Origin: Paenibacillus tarimensis | GTDB lineage: Bacteria > Bacillota > Bacilli > Paenibacillales > Paenibacillaceae | NCBI RefSeq assembly: GCF_021532315.1 | Contig: NZ_JAKGAO010000013.1 | Coordinates: forward strand, 217,505 to 281,504 | Reading direction: 5' to 3' | DNA: 64,000 bases | Part shown: piece by piece, positions 52,174 to 62,139 of the stretch | Numbering within the stretch: the first letter of the stretch is position 1 | Layout of the letters: each line of letters opens with the position of its first letter | The notes under the pieces: model-generated | Databases searched by the model: none | What the model saw: the letters and a program-made list of their open reading frames with translations, nothing else | What the model was told of the DNA's origin: nothing | Translations under genes and position numbers: made by a program

Positions 52174-52219
52174 AGTCTTGTCACCATTCCATTCTATACT
52201 ACTGCTTTACCTGCCCAGC

Positions 52220-53923
52220 TTAACTTTGAACGCGCAAGCCTCTCAGCCGGTTAATGGCAGCCGCCGTCTCCAGCTTGCGCGGCAGCGCAAGGTCGCCGGG
52301 ATGCTTGCCTGTGTATGGCGAGATGCATTCCAGCCCCTGCTCCTCGATCCTCGCATACAGCTTGTCCAGCATCCCGGATAGAGAGACAGACGCAGACTGT
52401 TTTTCCTTCGCATAGGCCTGCATCAAGCGGACAATCGCACGCGTCTGGCTGGGGTCAACCAGCTGCTCGACCAGCGACAGGTCGATGGTATGCGGGCCGT
52501 ACAGGATATGCGACAGCCCCTTGGCATCGGCCTTATCCTTATGGCCGCGGGATGCATCCAGGCTTTCCGGCTTCACAATTCGCGCTGTAATGGCACCGAA
52601 CCGGTCCCCGCCCTCAGATCTCCTGCCGTTATCAGACTCTCCTGCAATCCGCCTGGCTTCTTCTGTGACCTCAAGCGCCCGGTATTCATCCATCATAATG
52701 ACCGTATCAGCCGCCTGAAAATAATCCCCCGAGCCGCCAAGCACCAGAATCGTCGATACGCCATGCTCATTGTACAGCTGCCGTACCTTGTCGACGAACG
52801 GCGTGATCGGCTCCTTGCTCTTGGCGACAAGCCGCTGCATCCGGGCGTCCCGGATCATGAAGTTGGTCGCACTGGTGTCCTCATCCATGAGCAGCACCTT
52901 CGAGCCAATCTCCAGCGCCTCCATTATATTGGCTGCCTGGGAGGTGCTGCCGCTTGCATCCTCGGTTGAGAAACGGGCGGTATCCTTGCCGAATGGCAGG
53001 TTGGAGATGAATGGGGATATATTGACCTTCTCGACCCGCCGGCCGTCCTCCGCCCGGATCTTGAACGCCGTCTCATCCGTGATGACATACTCCCGGCCGT
53101 CACCTGCGACATGGTTATAAACGCCGCTCTCGATTGCCTTAAGCAGTGTGCTCTTGCCGTGGTAGCCCCCGCCCACAATCAGCGAGACACCCTTCCGCAG
53201 CGCCATGCCGCGTACAGGACCACGATGCGGCAGCTCAATCTCCACTTCCAGTGAAGGAGGGGATTCGAAGGGCACCACGCCGCTTCCCTTCAGCGGGCGG
53301 CTGCTGACTCCGCTCTCCCGCGGCAGAATGGACCCGTTCGCGACGAACGCGATGTACCCGTGCTCCTTCAGGAAAGCCCTTATCGCCGACTGCTGGTCCG
53401 CGAGCTGAAGATGCTGCTGCAGCTTGCTTCGATCCGCATTTAGCAGTCCTTCGCGGGCCGCCGCTGGCACCAACTCGCACAGCAGATGAACCGCCTCCCG
53501 TGCGAGAATGCTGCGCCCCGCCGCAGGCAGCCCGACGGACAGCCGGACCTCCACCTTGTCCCGGTCCACCCGTACAGCCGTCCGCGGCAGCACCTCCTGC
53601 CCCGGTCTGTCGATCGCTATCAGGCCGCTCTTGCCGGTACCTCTGCTCCAGCTCTCCTGCTTCCCGATCGCCCCCGCGACGCAGCGTGCCAAATAGTCCT
53701 CAGCAGCCGTGCGCCGCCAGGCCGGCTTCAGCCAGTCCTCCTGCACGCCAACCCGCTTGGCCGGGAACTCCGCCCGTATACGGGAAGGCGAGGCGAAGGG
53801 ATCGCCCTGGACATAATCGATGTGCAGCTTCATTCCTTCTATTTCATATGTGCCTTGAATATCCTTGTATGCTTTATAGCTTTTACCGTTAAGACGCTCA
53901 AGGATCTGCTTCAACCGTTCCAT
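52220..53923 (-). CDS. Predicted ATPase of the ABC class (PF09818 type)
   Basis: A 567-residue soluble protein of a little-studied ABC-class ATPase family. The P-loop is the family's own variant GGGYHGKST (about residues 260-268) rather than GxSGSGKST; KVLLMDEDTSATNFMIRDAR is the Walker B region with a tandem DED, and IVLVLGGSGDYFQAADTVIMM-like residues (TILVLGGSGDYFQAADTVI) follow. The N-terminus MERLKQILERLNGKSYKAYK is a conserved start. The ATG at 53923 follows GGGAGG; the frame to 54037 is not supported. The function of the family is unknown; it is not a transporter subunit, as it has no partner permease. Confidence 0.9.
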   Translation of the reverse strand: MERLKQILERLNGKSYKAYKDIQGTYEIEGMKLHIDYVQGDPFASPSRIRAEFPAKRVGVQEDWLKPAWRRTAAEDYLARCVAGAIGKQESWSRGTGKSGLIAIDRPGQEVLPRTAVRVDRDKVEVRLSVGLPAAGRSILAREAVHLLCELVPAAAREGLLNADRSKLQQHLQLADQQSAIRAFLKEHGYIAFVANGSILPRESGVSSRPLKGSGVVPFESPPSLEVEIELPHRGPVRGMALRKGVSLIVGGGYHGKSTLLKAIESGVYNHVAGDGREYVITDETAFKIRAEDGRRVEKVNISPFISNLPFGKDTARFSTEDASGSTSQAANIMEALEIGSKVLLMDEDTSATNFMIRDARMQRLVAKSKEPITPFVDKVRQLYNEHGVSTILVLGGSGDYFQAADTVIMMDEYRALEVTEEARRIAGESDNGRRSEGGDRFGAITARIVKPESLDASRGHKDKADAKGLSHILYGPHTIDLSLVEQLVDPSQTRAIVRLMQAYAKEKQSASVSLSGMLDKLYARIEEQGLECISPYTGKHPGDLALPRKLETAAAINRLRGLRVQS

Positions 53924-54148
53924 AAGCTTACAGCCTCCCAGCGAGAAATATTGCTGCAAATTACAGCTCGCTTCAGTTAGATAGAATCTCATTTTTGCAG
54001 CTCGAACGCAAGCAGCAGGACACCATGAGGCAGTCATGTCCTCAAACCTTTACCATCTTTAAACAACGGCGCCAAAAGGAATGGAAGGATATGGTCGTAA
54101 TGTGACGAATAATATGCAAGTGTCAAAAAATTGGAGGGCGGGGAATAA

Positions 54149-57100
54149 ATGAGGTTTCATCCAGCTTGTTACCGAATCTTAATTGCAGTTTTACTATTTT
54201 CCATGATTAGCAGCAGCTTGCTGCCTCCTGGAGTCTCCATGACCCGGGCAGGGGCGGCAGCATCATCTGAAGCGCTGCCCCCGTGGGCGGAACGAGAGAT
54301 TACCTCTCTGAGAGATGCAGGTATTATCCAAGGCTATTCGGATGGCAGCTTTAAGCCCGGAAAGCCAGTCACCAGAGCCGAAATGGCGGCTTTCCTAAAC
54401 CGGCTGAGCCCGGAGGGAGCCACAGAGTTAAACGATGCAGCCCCTACCCTTACGTTCAGTGATGTCACGGACCAATGGTACGCCGCAGAAGTCCGGCAAG
54501 CCGTTCGAAGAGGCATTGCGAAGGGCTACCCGGATGGAACCTTCCGCCCGGATGAAGCAGTGAATCGCCTGGAAGCGGCCGTTATGCTGAACCGGGTTCT
54601 ACATATCGAGCAGCCGGGAATGATTAGCTTTACCGATAGTGACCGCATTCCCTCTTGGGCAGTCCCGGCCGTAACTGCTTTGACTCATGTTAACCTGCTG
54701 CAAGGCTATCCGGACGGCACGTTCGGAGGAGAACGCAAGCTGACTCGTGCGGAAACCGCTGTCCTGCTGTACCGCGCCCAGACAAAGCTCAGCGAAGCCG
54801 GAAGCCGTCCTGAAGAAAAGCCGGCGGACCCTGAAGTCGGTGATACGGAAGCATCTGCGCCACAACCCGGCAAGTCCGTTGATTCAGGCGCAGGAAGCCC
54901 GGGCGGCAGCCCAGGTGGTACGCCAGGCGGTACGCCAGGTGGCACGCCAGGTGGCAATCCCGGCGGCACGCCAGGAGAAACACCAGGCAATCCGGGCGGC
55001 GGGACCAATCCTCCACCCGCCGAAGACCGCACACCCCCGGCTGTGCCTGCCGGGCTGACGGCACTCGCCGGCAGCGGCATGGTCAAACTCAGCTGGTTGG
55101 CCGTCCATGACAGCGACCTGGGTGGATATAAAGTCTATGTATCCGCTGACGATGGGACGACATGGAATGAAGCCCTTGACGTGAAGACGGAAACGTCATA
55201 TACCATCTCGGGCCTTAGCAACGGTACAGCATACCGGTTCGCCGTCACCGCCTATGACCGCAGCGGCAACGAATCCGCCAAGTCGGCATCCGTACCAGCG
55301 GCACCAGCTGCTCCGGTCGATCCGAATGTGCCTTCCGATCCGGCCATTGTCGCTCCCGCGCTGCAGGTGACGGGAAACACGCGATTCGTGGACTCGACGT
55401 CGTTCCTCTACACCGGTGATAACCCGATTCAGAAGGGTCTGCAGCCAGGAACGATACAAGAAGACCGCGTTACGGTCCTTCGGGGCAAAGTCCTCGATGC
55501 GTCGGGATTGCCTCTGGAAGGCGTGGCCGTGTCCATCCTGGATCATCCGGAATACGGGCATACGCATACCCGCACCGACGGCATGTTTGATCTTGCCGTG
55601 AATGGCGGCAGCACACTGATCGTGGACTACAGCAAAGACGGTTACATGCCAGTTCAGCGCAAACTAACGGTTCCGGCTAACGATTTTGCCTCCCTTCCGG
55701 ATGTCGTACTATTGTCATATGACAGCCGTGTAACGGAAATCCGGTTGAACGACAAGGACACTGTCCAGGTTGCGCAAGGCAGCCCCGTAACCGATGAGGA
55801 CGGCACACGGCAGGCTACAATGATCGTCCCCAAGAATACCACCGCCGAGCTCATCATGCCCGACGGCACGAAGCAGTCGCTGGATACCCTTCATGTGCGG
55901 GCAACGGAATACACGGTCGGCGAAGACGGACCTGCCTCCATGCCGGGAAATCTGCCTGCGTATGTCGGCTACACGTATGCCGTGGAGCTGTCCGCGGATG
56001 AAGCGGTAGAAGCCGGAGCCTCTGAGGTCCGCTTCAACCAGCCGCTGTATCTGTACGTAGATAACTTTCTTGAATTCCCGGTTGGCGAGATTGTGCCGAT
56101 CGGTTACTATGACCGCCAATTAGGCGCCTGGGTTCCGTCAGACAACGGTAAGGTAATCCAGGTGCTGAACACGGACGGCCGTGTCGCAGCAATCGATTCG
56201 GACGGAGACGGACTGCCTGACGACGAGACGAAGCTTAATGCAATCGGCATGACCATCGACGAACGCCGCCAGCTCGCCGCCTTGTACAAGCCGGGGCATA
56301 CGCTGTGGCGCTCGCCAATTGAGCATTTTACACCGTGGGATTGCAACTGGCCGTACGGCCCTCCGGAGGATGCAGTGCCGCCTCCTGATGAGGCGCCGAA
56401 TGACGACAAACCCGATGAGGAAGATCCATGCCAGACGTCAGGATCGGTTATCGGCTGCCAGGACCAGAGCCTGCAGGAAATTATCCCGGTTACGGGAACG
56501 GGTATGAGCCTGGTATACAGCAGCAAACGGACGGAGGGCTATAAATCAAATGTGCTCGATATCCAGTTAGTGGGAGACGACGTCCCCTCCTCTCTGAAGG
56601 AAATCCGGATGGAGCTGCTGGTGGCCGGGCAACGCATCGTGAAGACGTTCACCCCTTCTCCGAACCTCACCTATACGTACGAGTGGGATGGTAAAGATGC
56701 GTACGGACGCAAGATGTTTGGGCAGACGTCTTATCGTGTCAAAATTTTGTATGAGTACCCTCTCGCCTACTACTCTTCATCGACGGATTTTGTCCGCAGC
56801 TTCGGCAGGCTGAGCGGACAGAACGGGAGGGTAATCGGGAACAGAACCAGCGCAACAGTCAGTGTGGACAGGGAATGGAAAGGCCAGCTGCGCAGTACCC
56901 TGAATCCGTTCGAGGAGTCTGGACTAGCCGGCTGGAGTCTTAATAATCATCATATGTCTGACGGTTCTCGCGTGTATCTGGGCAGCGGTGGGCAGCTGAG
57001 CCTCGGAAGCCAGTATCGTTCGGAAGTGGTACAGCCGCTCGATGAGGTTATTCAGAGCAAGCATGAACATATCACCATCACACCAGACGGAACGGTCCAT

Positions 57101-60100
57101 ATGGTGCTCGAAGAGAAAACGCCTGCCGGATCCCGAAACCGGCTTGTCTCTGTCCGCGAGAACGGAGAACGGATTGAATCGGAACTTCCTACCGGCGGCG
57201 TACAATTCCTGAGGAGCTCTCCGGCGGGGGACTTGTATGTATCTGGTATGGACAGGTCTGTGCAGAATGTACCTGACGTGATATGGAGGAGAGCGCAAGG
57301 GAGCTCGGAGTGGGTAAGAGTAGCCGGCGGCGGCTCGACACACCCCCAAGATGTCCGGCAGGACCAGCATGTCTCTGAGATGCGCCTGTACCGCATGATA
57401 AATTTTGAAGTCGACCGTGAGGGAAGGCTGTACCTGCTGTTGGACAGTCGGCTGTTCAGGGTTGGCATAGACGGTAATGTGGAAGTGATGACTGGCCCAG
57501 AAAACAGATCACAGCCGGTGGAGGGACCCGCCACCCCCCAGCGGATCGGGTATATTGGTTACTTTCAGCTTGGCCAGGACGGCAGCATTTACTTGTATGA
57601 CCAGGATGACGACAGCAATTACAGCGCCCGCCTACGGAGGATTACGCCTGACGGAATGGTCAGGTTGATCATTCAATCCGAACTATATGGAGCGCAGACC
57701 CAGGGACTCTATAACGGTGCTCATGTTTCCGAAGAGATGATGTTCACTATGTCGCCAAGGTTCAGAGTGGACCTGCAGGGCAACCTTTATATGGTTTCGT
57801 CTAAGAGCCGCTCCGGCCAATTCGATATGTACAAGCTGACGCCACAGGGATATTTTCAGCTCATCAAGGAGAACTACCTTAACTTTTACATGCACGCCAG
57901 TATCGCTGCCGTGTCCCTTGACGGCGATATTTATTACGTGGATCTTAATAATCCTAATAACAGCTACAGCCGGTTTACGCAAAAAACGGCGCTTACTTCC
58001 GGTAACTTAGCCGTGGACGAGGAGGGCCGGTATGCGTTCGAGTTTGAGGCTAATACAGGCCGGCACCTGCAGACATTGGATGCTGTTACGGGCCATATTA
58101 TTTATACGTATCAGTATGATGATGCCGGACGCCTGGTGTCGATAACCGACCGCTACGGTGACGCGGTGAGCATTGAACGGGATGACAGTGGTATCCCTCT
58201 TGCTATTGTGGCACCCAGCGGTCAGCGCACGGAGCTGACGGTTGATGGACAAGGTGAATTGATCCAGGTAGTCAACCCGGCAGGAGAAGACTATGAGATG
58301 CAATATGATACGAACGGACTGGTTACGCAGTTTGTAGACCCGAATGGCAATGTGCGCAAGTACGGCTATGAGGAAGCAGGGTTGCTGGTCACGGCTGAGG
58401 ATCCTGAAGGAGGCCTCAAGACATTGTCGCGCCAGCCCATTACCGATGGATATAAGGTCACACTGACCTCCCCTGCCGGCCGTGCAACGACATTTAGCAT
58501 CCAGAATATGCACGGTACCATTCGCCGGGAAACGGTCGATTCGAATGGGGCTTCGACAGTGTCACTCGCTTATCCGGATGGACGGCAGGAGATCGCCTAC
58601 CCGGATGGTACAAAAGTAATTAAGCGGCTTAAACCTGATCCACGCTGGGGGATGATGGTTCCCGTATTGGCCGAGCTGAAGACTACTTCCCCAAGCGGCA
58701 AGCCGTATTATTACCAGGAAGAACGTCGCGCTTTGCTGAAGAATACATCCGACCCGTTCAGCCTGAAGGAATACACCGTTCTCAATAAGATTAACGGAGT
58801 TACGACTTCGGTCCATTATGACGCGGAACAGAGGATGTATACGGAAACGAGTCTTGCCGGCAGGCAGGTAAAAACGCATTATAATGAGAAATTTGAGGTT
58901 GTCCGCGTTGAGACGAACCAGGGCTATGCACCAACCACCTATGAGTACGACGATAAAGGCCGCCTCTTGACTATGCAGAAGGGAAGCCAGTTCGTCCGGT
59001 ACACGTACGACAGCCTGAATCGCATGGTGGAAGCCGAGGATGCCTCGGGCAACCGCAAGCATTTCGAGTATGACAACGCCAATCGCCTGGTCAGCGTCCG
59101 TCAGCCGGGAGGCAATACCTACGGCAAGCAGTACGATGCGAACAGCAACTTGACGGGTATCACCATGCCGGATGAGACGCTTTACCAGATGGGCTATACC
59201 GGCCTCGACAAGCTGGAAAGCTTCATGCCGGGCGGCAATCCGGATATGGTCGTTCAGCGGGAGTTTACGCCTGGCGGCGAGCTGTCGAAGGTGACCATGC
59301 CAAGCGGACGCCAATTGGAATACCAATATGATGATGGCGGCCGGATGACCGGCATGAATGATCCGGATGTGCAGCGGGCGTTCAGTTATGCAGGTCAGAC
59401 CAACCGGATCATCGGGATGGAGAGCGTCTCGAACGGAAGAGTGCAATCCGTTGCATATCAGTACGATGATTCAGAGGTTGTCAGCATGAGCTGGGCGGGT
59501 GAAGCAAGCGGACAATTCCAGTACAGCTATGATTGGCTCTCAAATTTGAGCAATATTAAGATGACCGTACCAACCGTTGTTTACGGTAATGTTACTAATG
59601 CCGTTTACAATATCCCGTTGTCATGGGATGTGGACGGTGTCATGACGGGGTTTGGACCGCTCTATTATTATGGGGCAAGCGACCGGAATTCAACGTTAGA
59701 CATCTCCGAGTTATGTGGAAGCGGGGATGGAACCGCCGATTGTACAGGTGAGTATTACCGTGCAAATCTAGCGAAGGACGAAATGGGCCGAATCTCCGAG
59801 CTGCAGTATTCCAAGGAAGGCGGCTGCGTATATCCGGAGAGCGGAGAATTCACGGTGTACAGCCTCCCGGATGATGAATACTGCGGCGAAATTATACCGA
59901 ACCTGTATTCCGTTAAGTACCAGTACGATCTCCGGGGATGGATGACGGGGAAAACAGTCGAAACCCCTGACGGAACGGAGACCTATACCTACGAATACGA
60001 TGCCAACGGACAGCTCATCCATGCCATCCGGGTAAGCCCGTCGGGAGAAACATTCACGGAATCGTACACGTACGATCAGAACCGCAACCGGGTCAGCCGG

Positions 60101-61225
60101 CAGGTGAGCGGATCGCCTGAGGAAACGGCCGTCTACGGGCCGTACGATCAGTTGATGCAAGTAGGGTCGGACGCCTACCAGTATAACGAAGACGGATACT
60201 TGACCCAAAGGGGTACAGACCGCTTCCAATATGGCATCCATGGGGAGCTGCTTGAAGCGGCAGTAGACGGTGATATGATCCAGTATACGTATGACGCAGC
60301 CGGCAGAAGGACATCCCGAATTGACAGTCAGGGAACGACCACGTATTTGTACGGCAACCCGCATGCTGCGCTTCAGTTGACCGCTTCGGTTGATCCGCAG
60401 GGTGTGATAACGGTGTACTACTATAACGAAGACGGGTTCCTTGCCGCCTTCGACCGCGGAGGCGAGCGGTATGTGGTCATTACTGACGCGGTAGGGACAC
60501 CGATGGTTATATTTAATAAGGAAGGCGATACGGTGAAGGAGCTGCGTTATGACAGCTTCGGCGTACTGCTGTCTGACTCTAATCCGGCATTTGGGCTGGC
60601 ACTTGGATTCGCCGGCGGCTTGACGGATGAAGCGACGAAGCTGGTCCGCTTCGGCAGCCGTGACTACGATCCTGCCTCCGGCAGATGGACGGCTCGCGAC
60701 CCGATTCTCTTCGACAGCAACCAGGCCAATCTGTACGTCTACGTCAATAACAACCCGGTACAATTGCGCGACCCTTGCGGCATGTTCTGCGTCGGAGGCA
60801 GTGCTTACGCGGGTGCTGGCGGCGGTGCCCAGGCATGCTTTACGGAAGAAGGCATGTCGGTATGCGGCGAGCTGGGCTTCGGTATGGGAGGCGGGCTGGA
60901 GGTCAGCCCGGCGGGAGACCTCGCTCCCAACTCTGCTTCGGTTGAAGCTTCGGTCAAAGGCGGAGTCGGTCCGGTGTCCGGCAAGATCGGCGGAAAGATA
61001 GAACGCAACTTCGATACGGACTGTGTGAGTGCGGGCGGTATCGCAGAACTAGGAATTGGACCTGTAACAATCGATCTCACCGACCCGGGCAACTCGAACG
61101 CCGGCGGCGATTGGAAAGATCTCAATAAGAGCTTACCGGATATTGTCAAAGACAGTATGAGTGATCTGACTCTCAAGGCCGAAGCTTCCGCCAAAGGCAA
61201 GGTATGCGGGCAGTACCGGTGGTAA
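54149..61225 (+). CDS. Giant SLH-anchored Rhs/YD-repeat surface protein
   Basis: A 2358-residue exported surface protein. Order (approximate residues): signal peptide (1-36); three SLH domains (43-212; for example GIIQGYSDGSFKPGKPVTRA) that tether it to secondary wall polymers; Gly-Pro-Thr repeat linker (249-287); FnIII (294-387); carboxypeptidase-regulatory-like domain (441-522); beta-rich region with the pre-Rhs segment GTGMSLVYSSKRTEGYKSN (about 790); beta-propeller-like region (970-1290); YD/RHS repeats (about 1318-2165); RHS core with SRDYDPASGRWTARDPI (about 2170). The last 148 residues are a Gly-rich, Cys-containing tip unlike known toxins I recall. ATG behind GGAGGGCGGGG. No obvious immunity gene follows. 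Confidence 0.93.
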   Translation: MRFHPACYRILIAVLLFSMISSSLLPPGVSMTRAGAAASSEALPPWAEREITSLRDAGIIQGYSDGSFKPGKPVTRAEMAAFLNRLSPEGATELNDAAPTLTFSDVTDQWYAAEVRQAVRRGIAKGYPDGTFRPDEAVNRLEAAVMLNRVLHIEQPGMISFTDSDRIPSWAVPAVTALTHVNLLQGYPDGTFGGERKLTRAETAVLLYRAQTKLSEAGSRPEEKPADPEVGDTEASAPQPGKSVDSGAGSPGGSPGGTPGGTPGGTPGGNPGGTPGETPGNPGGGTNPPPAEDRTPPAVPAGLTALAGSGMVKLSWLAVHDSDLGGYKVYVSADDGTTWNEALDVKTETSYTISGLSNGTAYRFAVTAYDRSGNESAKSASVPAAPAAPVDPNVPSDPAIVAPALQVTGNTRFVDSTSFLYTGDNPIQKGLQPGTIQEDRVTVLRGKVLDASGLPLEGVAVSILDHPEYGHTHTRTDGMFDLAVNGGSTLIVDYSKDGYMPVQRKLTVPANDFASLPDVVLLSYDSRVTEIRLNDKDTVQVAQGSPVTDEDGTRQATMIVPKNTTAELIMPDGTKQSLDTLHVRATEYTVGEDGPASMPGNLPAYVGYTYAVELSADEAVEAGASEVRFNQPLYLYVDNFLEFPVGEIVPIGYYDRQLGAWVPSDNGKVIQVLNTDGRVAAIDSDGDGLPDDETKLNAIGMTIDERRQLAALYKPGHTLWRSPIEHFTPWDCNWPYGPPEDAVPPPDEAPNDDKPDEEDPCQTSGSVIGCQDQSLQEIIPVTGTGMSLVYSSKRTEGYKSNVLDIQLVGDDVPSSLKEIRMELLVAGQRIVKTFTPSPNLTYTYEWDGKDAYGRKMFGQTSYRVKILYEYPLAYYSSSTDFVRSFGRLSGQNGRVIGNRTSATVSVDREWKGQLRSTLNPFEESGLAGWSLNNHHMSDGSRVYLGSGGQLSLGSQYRSEVVQPLDEVIQSKHEHITITPDGTVHMVLEEKTPAGSRNRLVSVRENGERIESELPTGGVQFLRSSPAGDLYVSGMDRSVQNVPDVIWRRAQGSSEWVRVAGGGSTHPQDVRQDQHVSEMRLYRMINFEVDREGRLYLLLDSRLFRVGIDGNVEVMTGPENRSQPVEGPATPQRIGYIGYFQLGQDGSIYLYDQDDDSNYSARLRRITPDGMVRLIIQSELYGAQTQGLYNGAHVSEEMMFTMSPRFRVDLQGNLYMVSSKSRSGQFDMYKLTPQGYFQLIKENYLNFYMHASIAAVSLDGDIYYVDLNNPNNSYSRFTQKTALTSGNLAVDEEGRYAFEFEANTGRHLQTLDAVTGHIIYTYQYDDAGRLVSITDRYGDAVSIERDDSGIPLAIVAPSGQRTELTVDGQGELIQVVNPAGEDYEMQYDTNGLVTQFVDPNGNVRKYGYEEAGLLVTAEDPEGGLKTLSRQPITDGYKVTLTSPAGRATTFSIQNMHGTIRRETVDSNGASTVSLAYPDGRQEIAYPDGTKVIKRLKPDPRWGMMVPVLAELKTTSPSGKPYYYQEERRALLKNTSDPFSLKEYTVLNKINGVTTSVHYDAEQRMYTETSLAGRQVKTHYNEKFEVVRVETNQGYAPTTYEYDDKGRLLTMQKGSQFVRYTYDSLNRMVEAEDASGNRKHFEYDNANRLVSVRQPGGNTYGKQYDANSNLTGITMPDETLYQMGYTGLDKLESFMPGGNPDMVVQREFTPGGELSKVTMPSGRQLEYQYDDGGRMTGMNDPDVQRAFSYAGQTNRIIGMESVSNGRVQSVAYQYDDSEVVSMSWAGEASGQFQYSYDWLSNLSNIKMTVPTVVYGNVTNAVYNIPLSWDVDGVMTGFGPLYYYGASDRNSTLDISELCGSGDGTADCTGEYYRANLAKDEMGRISELQYSKEGGCVYPESGEFTVYSLPDDEYCGEIIPNLYSVKYQYDLRGWMTGKTVETPDGTETYTYEYDANGQLIHAIRVSPSGETFTESYTYDQNRNRVSRQVSGSPEETAVYGPYDQLMQVGSDAYQYNEDGYLTQRGTDRFQYGIHGELLEAAVDGDMIQYTYDAAGRRTSRIDSQGTTTYLYGNPHAALQLTASVDPQGVITVYYYNEDGFLAAFDRGGERYVVITDAVGTPMVIFNKEGDTVKELRYDSFGVLLSDSNPAFGLALGFAGGLTDEATKLVRFGSRDYDPASGRWTARDPILFDSNQANLYVYVNNNPVQLRDPCGMFCVGGSAYAGAGGGAQACFTEEGMSVCGELGFGMGGGLEVSPAGDLAPNSASVEASVKGGVGPVSGKIGGKIERNFDTDCVSAGGIAELGIGPVTIDLTDPGNSNAGGDWKDLNKSLPDIVKDSMSDLTLKAEASAKGKVCGQYRW
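54895..55008 (+). repeat. In-frame Gly-Gly-Thr-Pro tandem repeat in Rhs gene
   Basis: About nine 12-base units with consensus GGYACGCCAGGY encode GGTPGG-type tetrapeptides (with GGSP, GGNP and GETP variants). It is a flexible linker between the wall-binding SLH domains and the FnIII domain. Such repeats vary in number by slippage. Confidence 0.8.
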
Positions 61226-61353
61226 GCGGCATGAGGAAGCGGTTGGCTTGTCCGCATCACTATAGATCAAGGGTGCATAGATTAATATAGGCTTGATGAT
61301 AGGGTTCAAATTAGGTACTATTGAAGAAATTAATATCAACCGGTTTGAAGCAC

Positions 61354-61416
61354 AACCCGCTTTGATACGCAGCCTGCCACTTGGGCATTCGGCGTGTCGG
61401 AGCGGTTTTTTATTTT
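61354..61416 (+). terminator. Probable terminator after the Rhs gene
   Basis: An imperfect long hairpin: AACC, CGCT and TACGC of the left arm face GCGTG, AGCG and GTTT of the right arm, followed by TTTTTTATTTTT. It lies 130 bases past the stop; 61226-61353 contains no supported gene. Confidence 0.6.
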
Positions 61417-61467
61417 TCTAAGCGGATTATAGTGTTTACTCAATCGAAGGGAGTGTGGCATAAGCAG

Positions 61468-62139
61468 ATGAGCATGAGCAGCTTTGATACGGTTTATGAA
61501 CATTGGATGGCTCTGCAGATAGCCGGGGAGAGCAGCCCGCGAAGACGGGAGTTTCTCCAGAGAGGACTGAGCCGGGGAACGATGGATTACTTGCGCTTGA
61601 TTTGGTACCCTGCCATCGGCAGTCTGGATCATCTGTATCCGGAATACGAGGTGCGGGATTTCAACAACGGTTATCGGTACCTGGATCTAGCATATATGCC
61701 AGGCCATGTGAAGGGATGTATAGAGATTCAAGATTATCGCAGCCATGCCCGGGATATTGAGGCCAGCCGGTTCAAGGATTTGTGCATGAAGCAATCATTG
61801 CTCGTCCTGGATGACTGGCTTTTCCTCCCGATTGCCTACTTATCCATTCGTGAGGACGCAGGGGTCTGCCAGCAGCTTACGCTATCGTTTGTTGGAAAAT
61901 TCCTCTCCTCCGCTATACCGCCCAGGCTGGACTGGTCTGAGGCTGAAACGCTGCGCTGGGCCCGTCGGCTGCTTCGCCCTTTTACGCCAGGAGAGCTTGC
62001 AGCTCATCTGCGGCTCACCGAACAGTATACGAGACTAATTCTTCGCCGCTTAGTCAGCAGTCAGCGGCTAGTTGTCACGAGCGGCCAGCAGCGGTATCGG
62101 ACTTACATGCTCCCAGAAGCAGCCAGGGTCATGCGCTAA
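61468..62139 (+). CDS. PD-(D/E)XK-like nuclease-fold protein with C-terminal winged helix
   Basis: A 223-residue protein. Residues about 55-125 look like a DUF559/Vsr-type restriction-nuclease-like core: YEVRDFNNGYRYLDLAYMPG, GCIEIQDYRSHARDIEAS and RFKDLCMKQSLLVLDDWLFL, with candidate acidic residues Glu61, Asp73 and Glu86 followed by Gln88 in place of the usual Lys, and His93/Arg101 nearby. Residues about 165-215 form a winged helix (RLLRPFTPGELAAHLRLTEQ, YTRLILRRLV). From memory similar proteins recur in Paenibacillus genomes with vague regulator names; not checked. The ATG at 61468 follows GAAGGGAG at about 14 bases; ATG 61474 is an alternative. Its TAA stop is the first base triplet of a repeat. 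Confidence 0.75.
   Translation: MSMSSFDTVYEHWMALQIAGESSPRRREFLQRGLSRGTMDYLRLIWYPAIGSLDHLYPEYEVRDFNNGYRYLDLAYMPGHVKGCIEIQDYRSHARDIEASRFKDLCMKQSLLVLDDWLFLPIAYLSIREDAGVCQQLTLSFVGKFLSSAIPPRLDWSEAETLRWARRLLRPFTPGELAAHLRLTEQYTRLILRRLVSSQRLVVTSGQQRYRTYMLPEAARVMR

Noticed and set aside
54884..55058. Gly/Pro repeat as a CRISPR array
   Set aside because: Units are 12 bases, directly contiguous and in frame with no spacers; it is a protein linker repeat.
59768..60763. 331- and 294-codon minus-strand frames inside the Rhs gene
   Set aside because: Repetitive antisense shadows of YD repeats; the sense frame has signal peptide, SLH and RHS domains.
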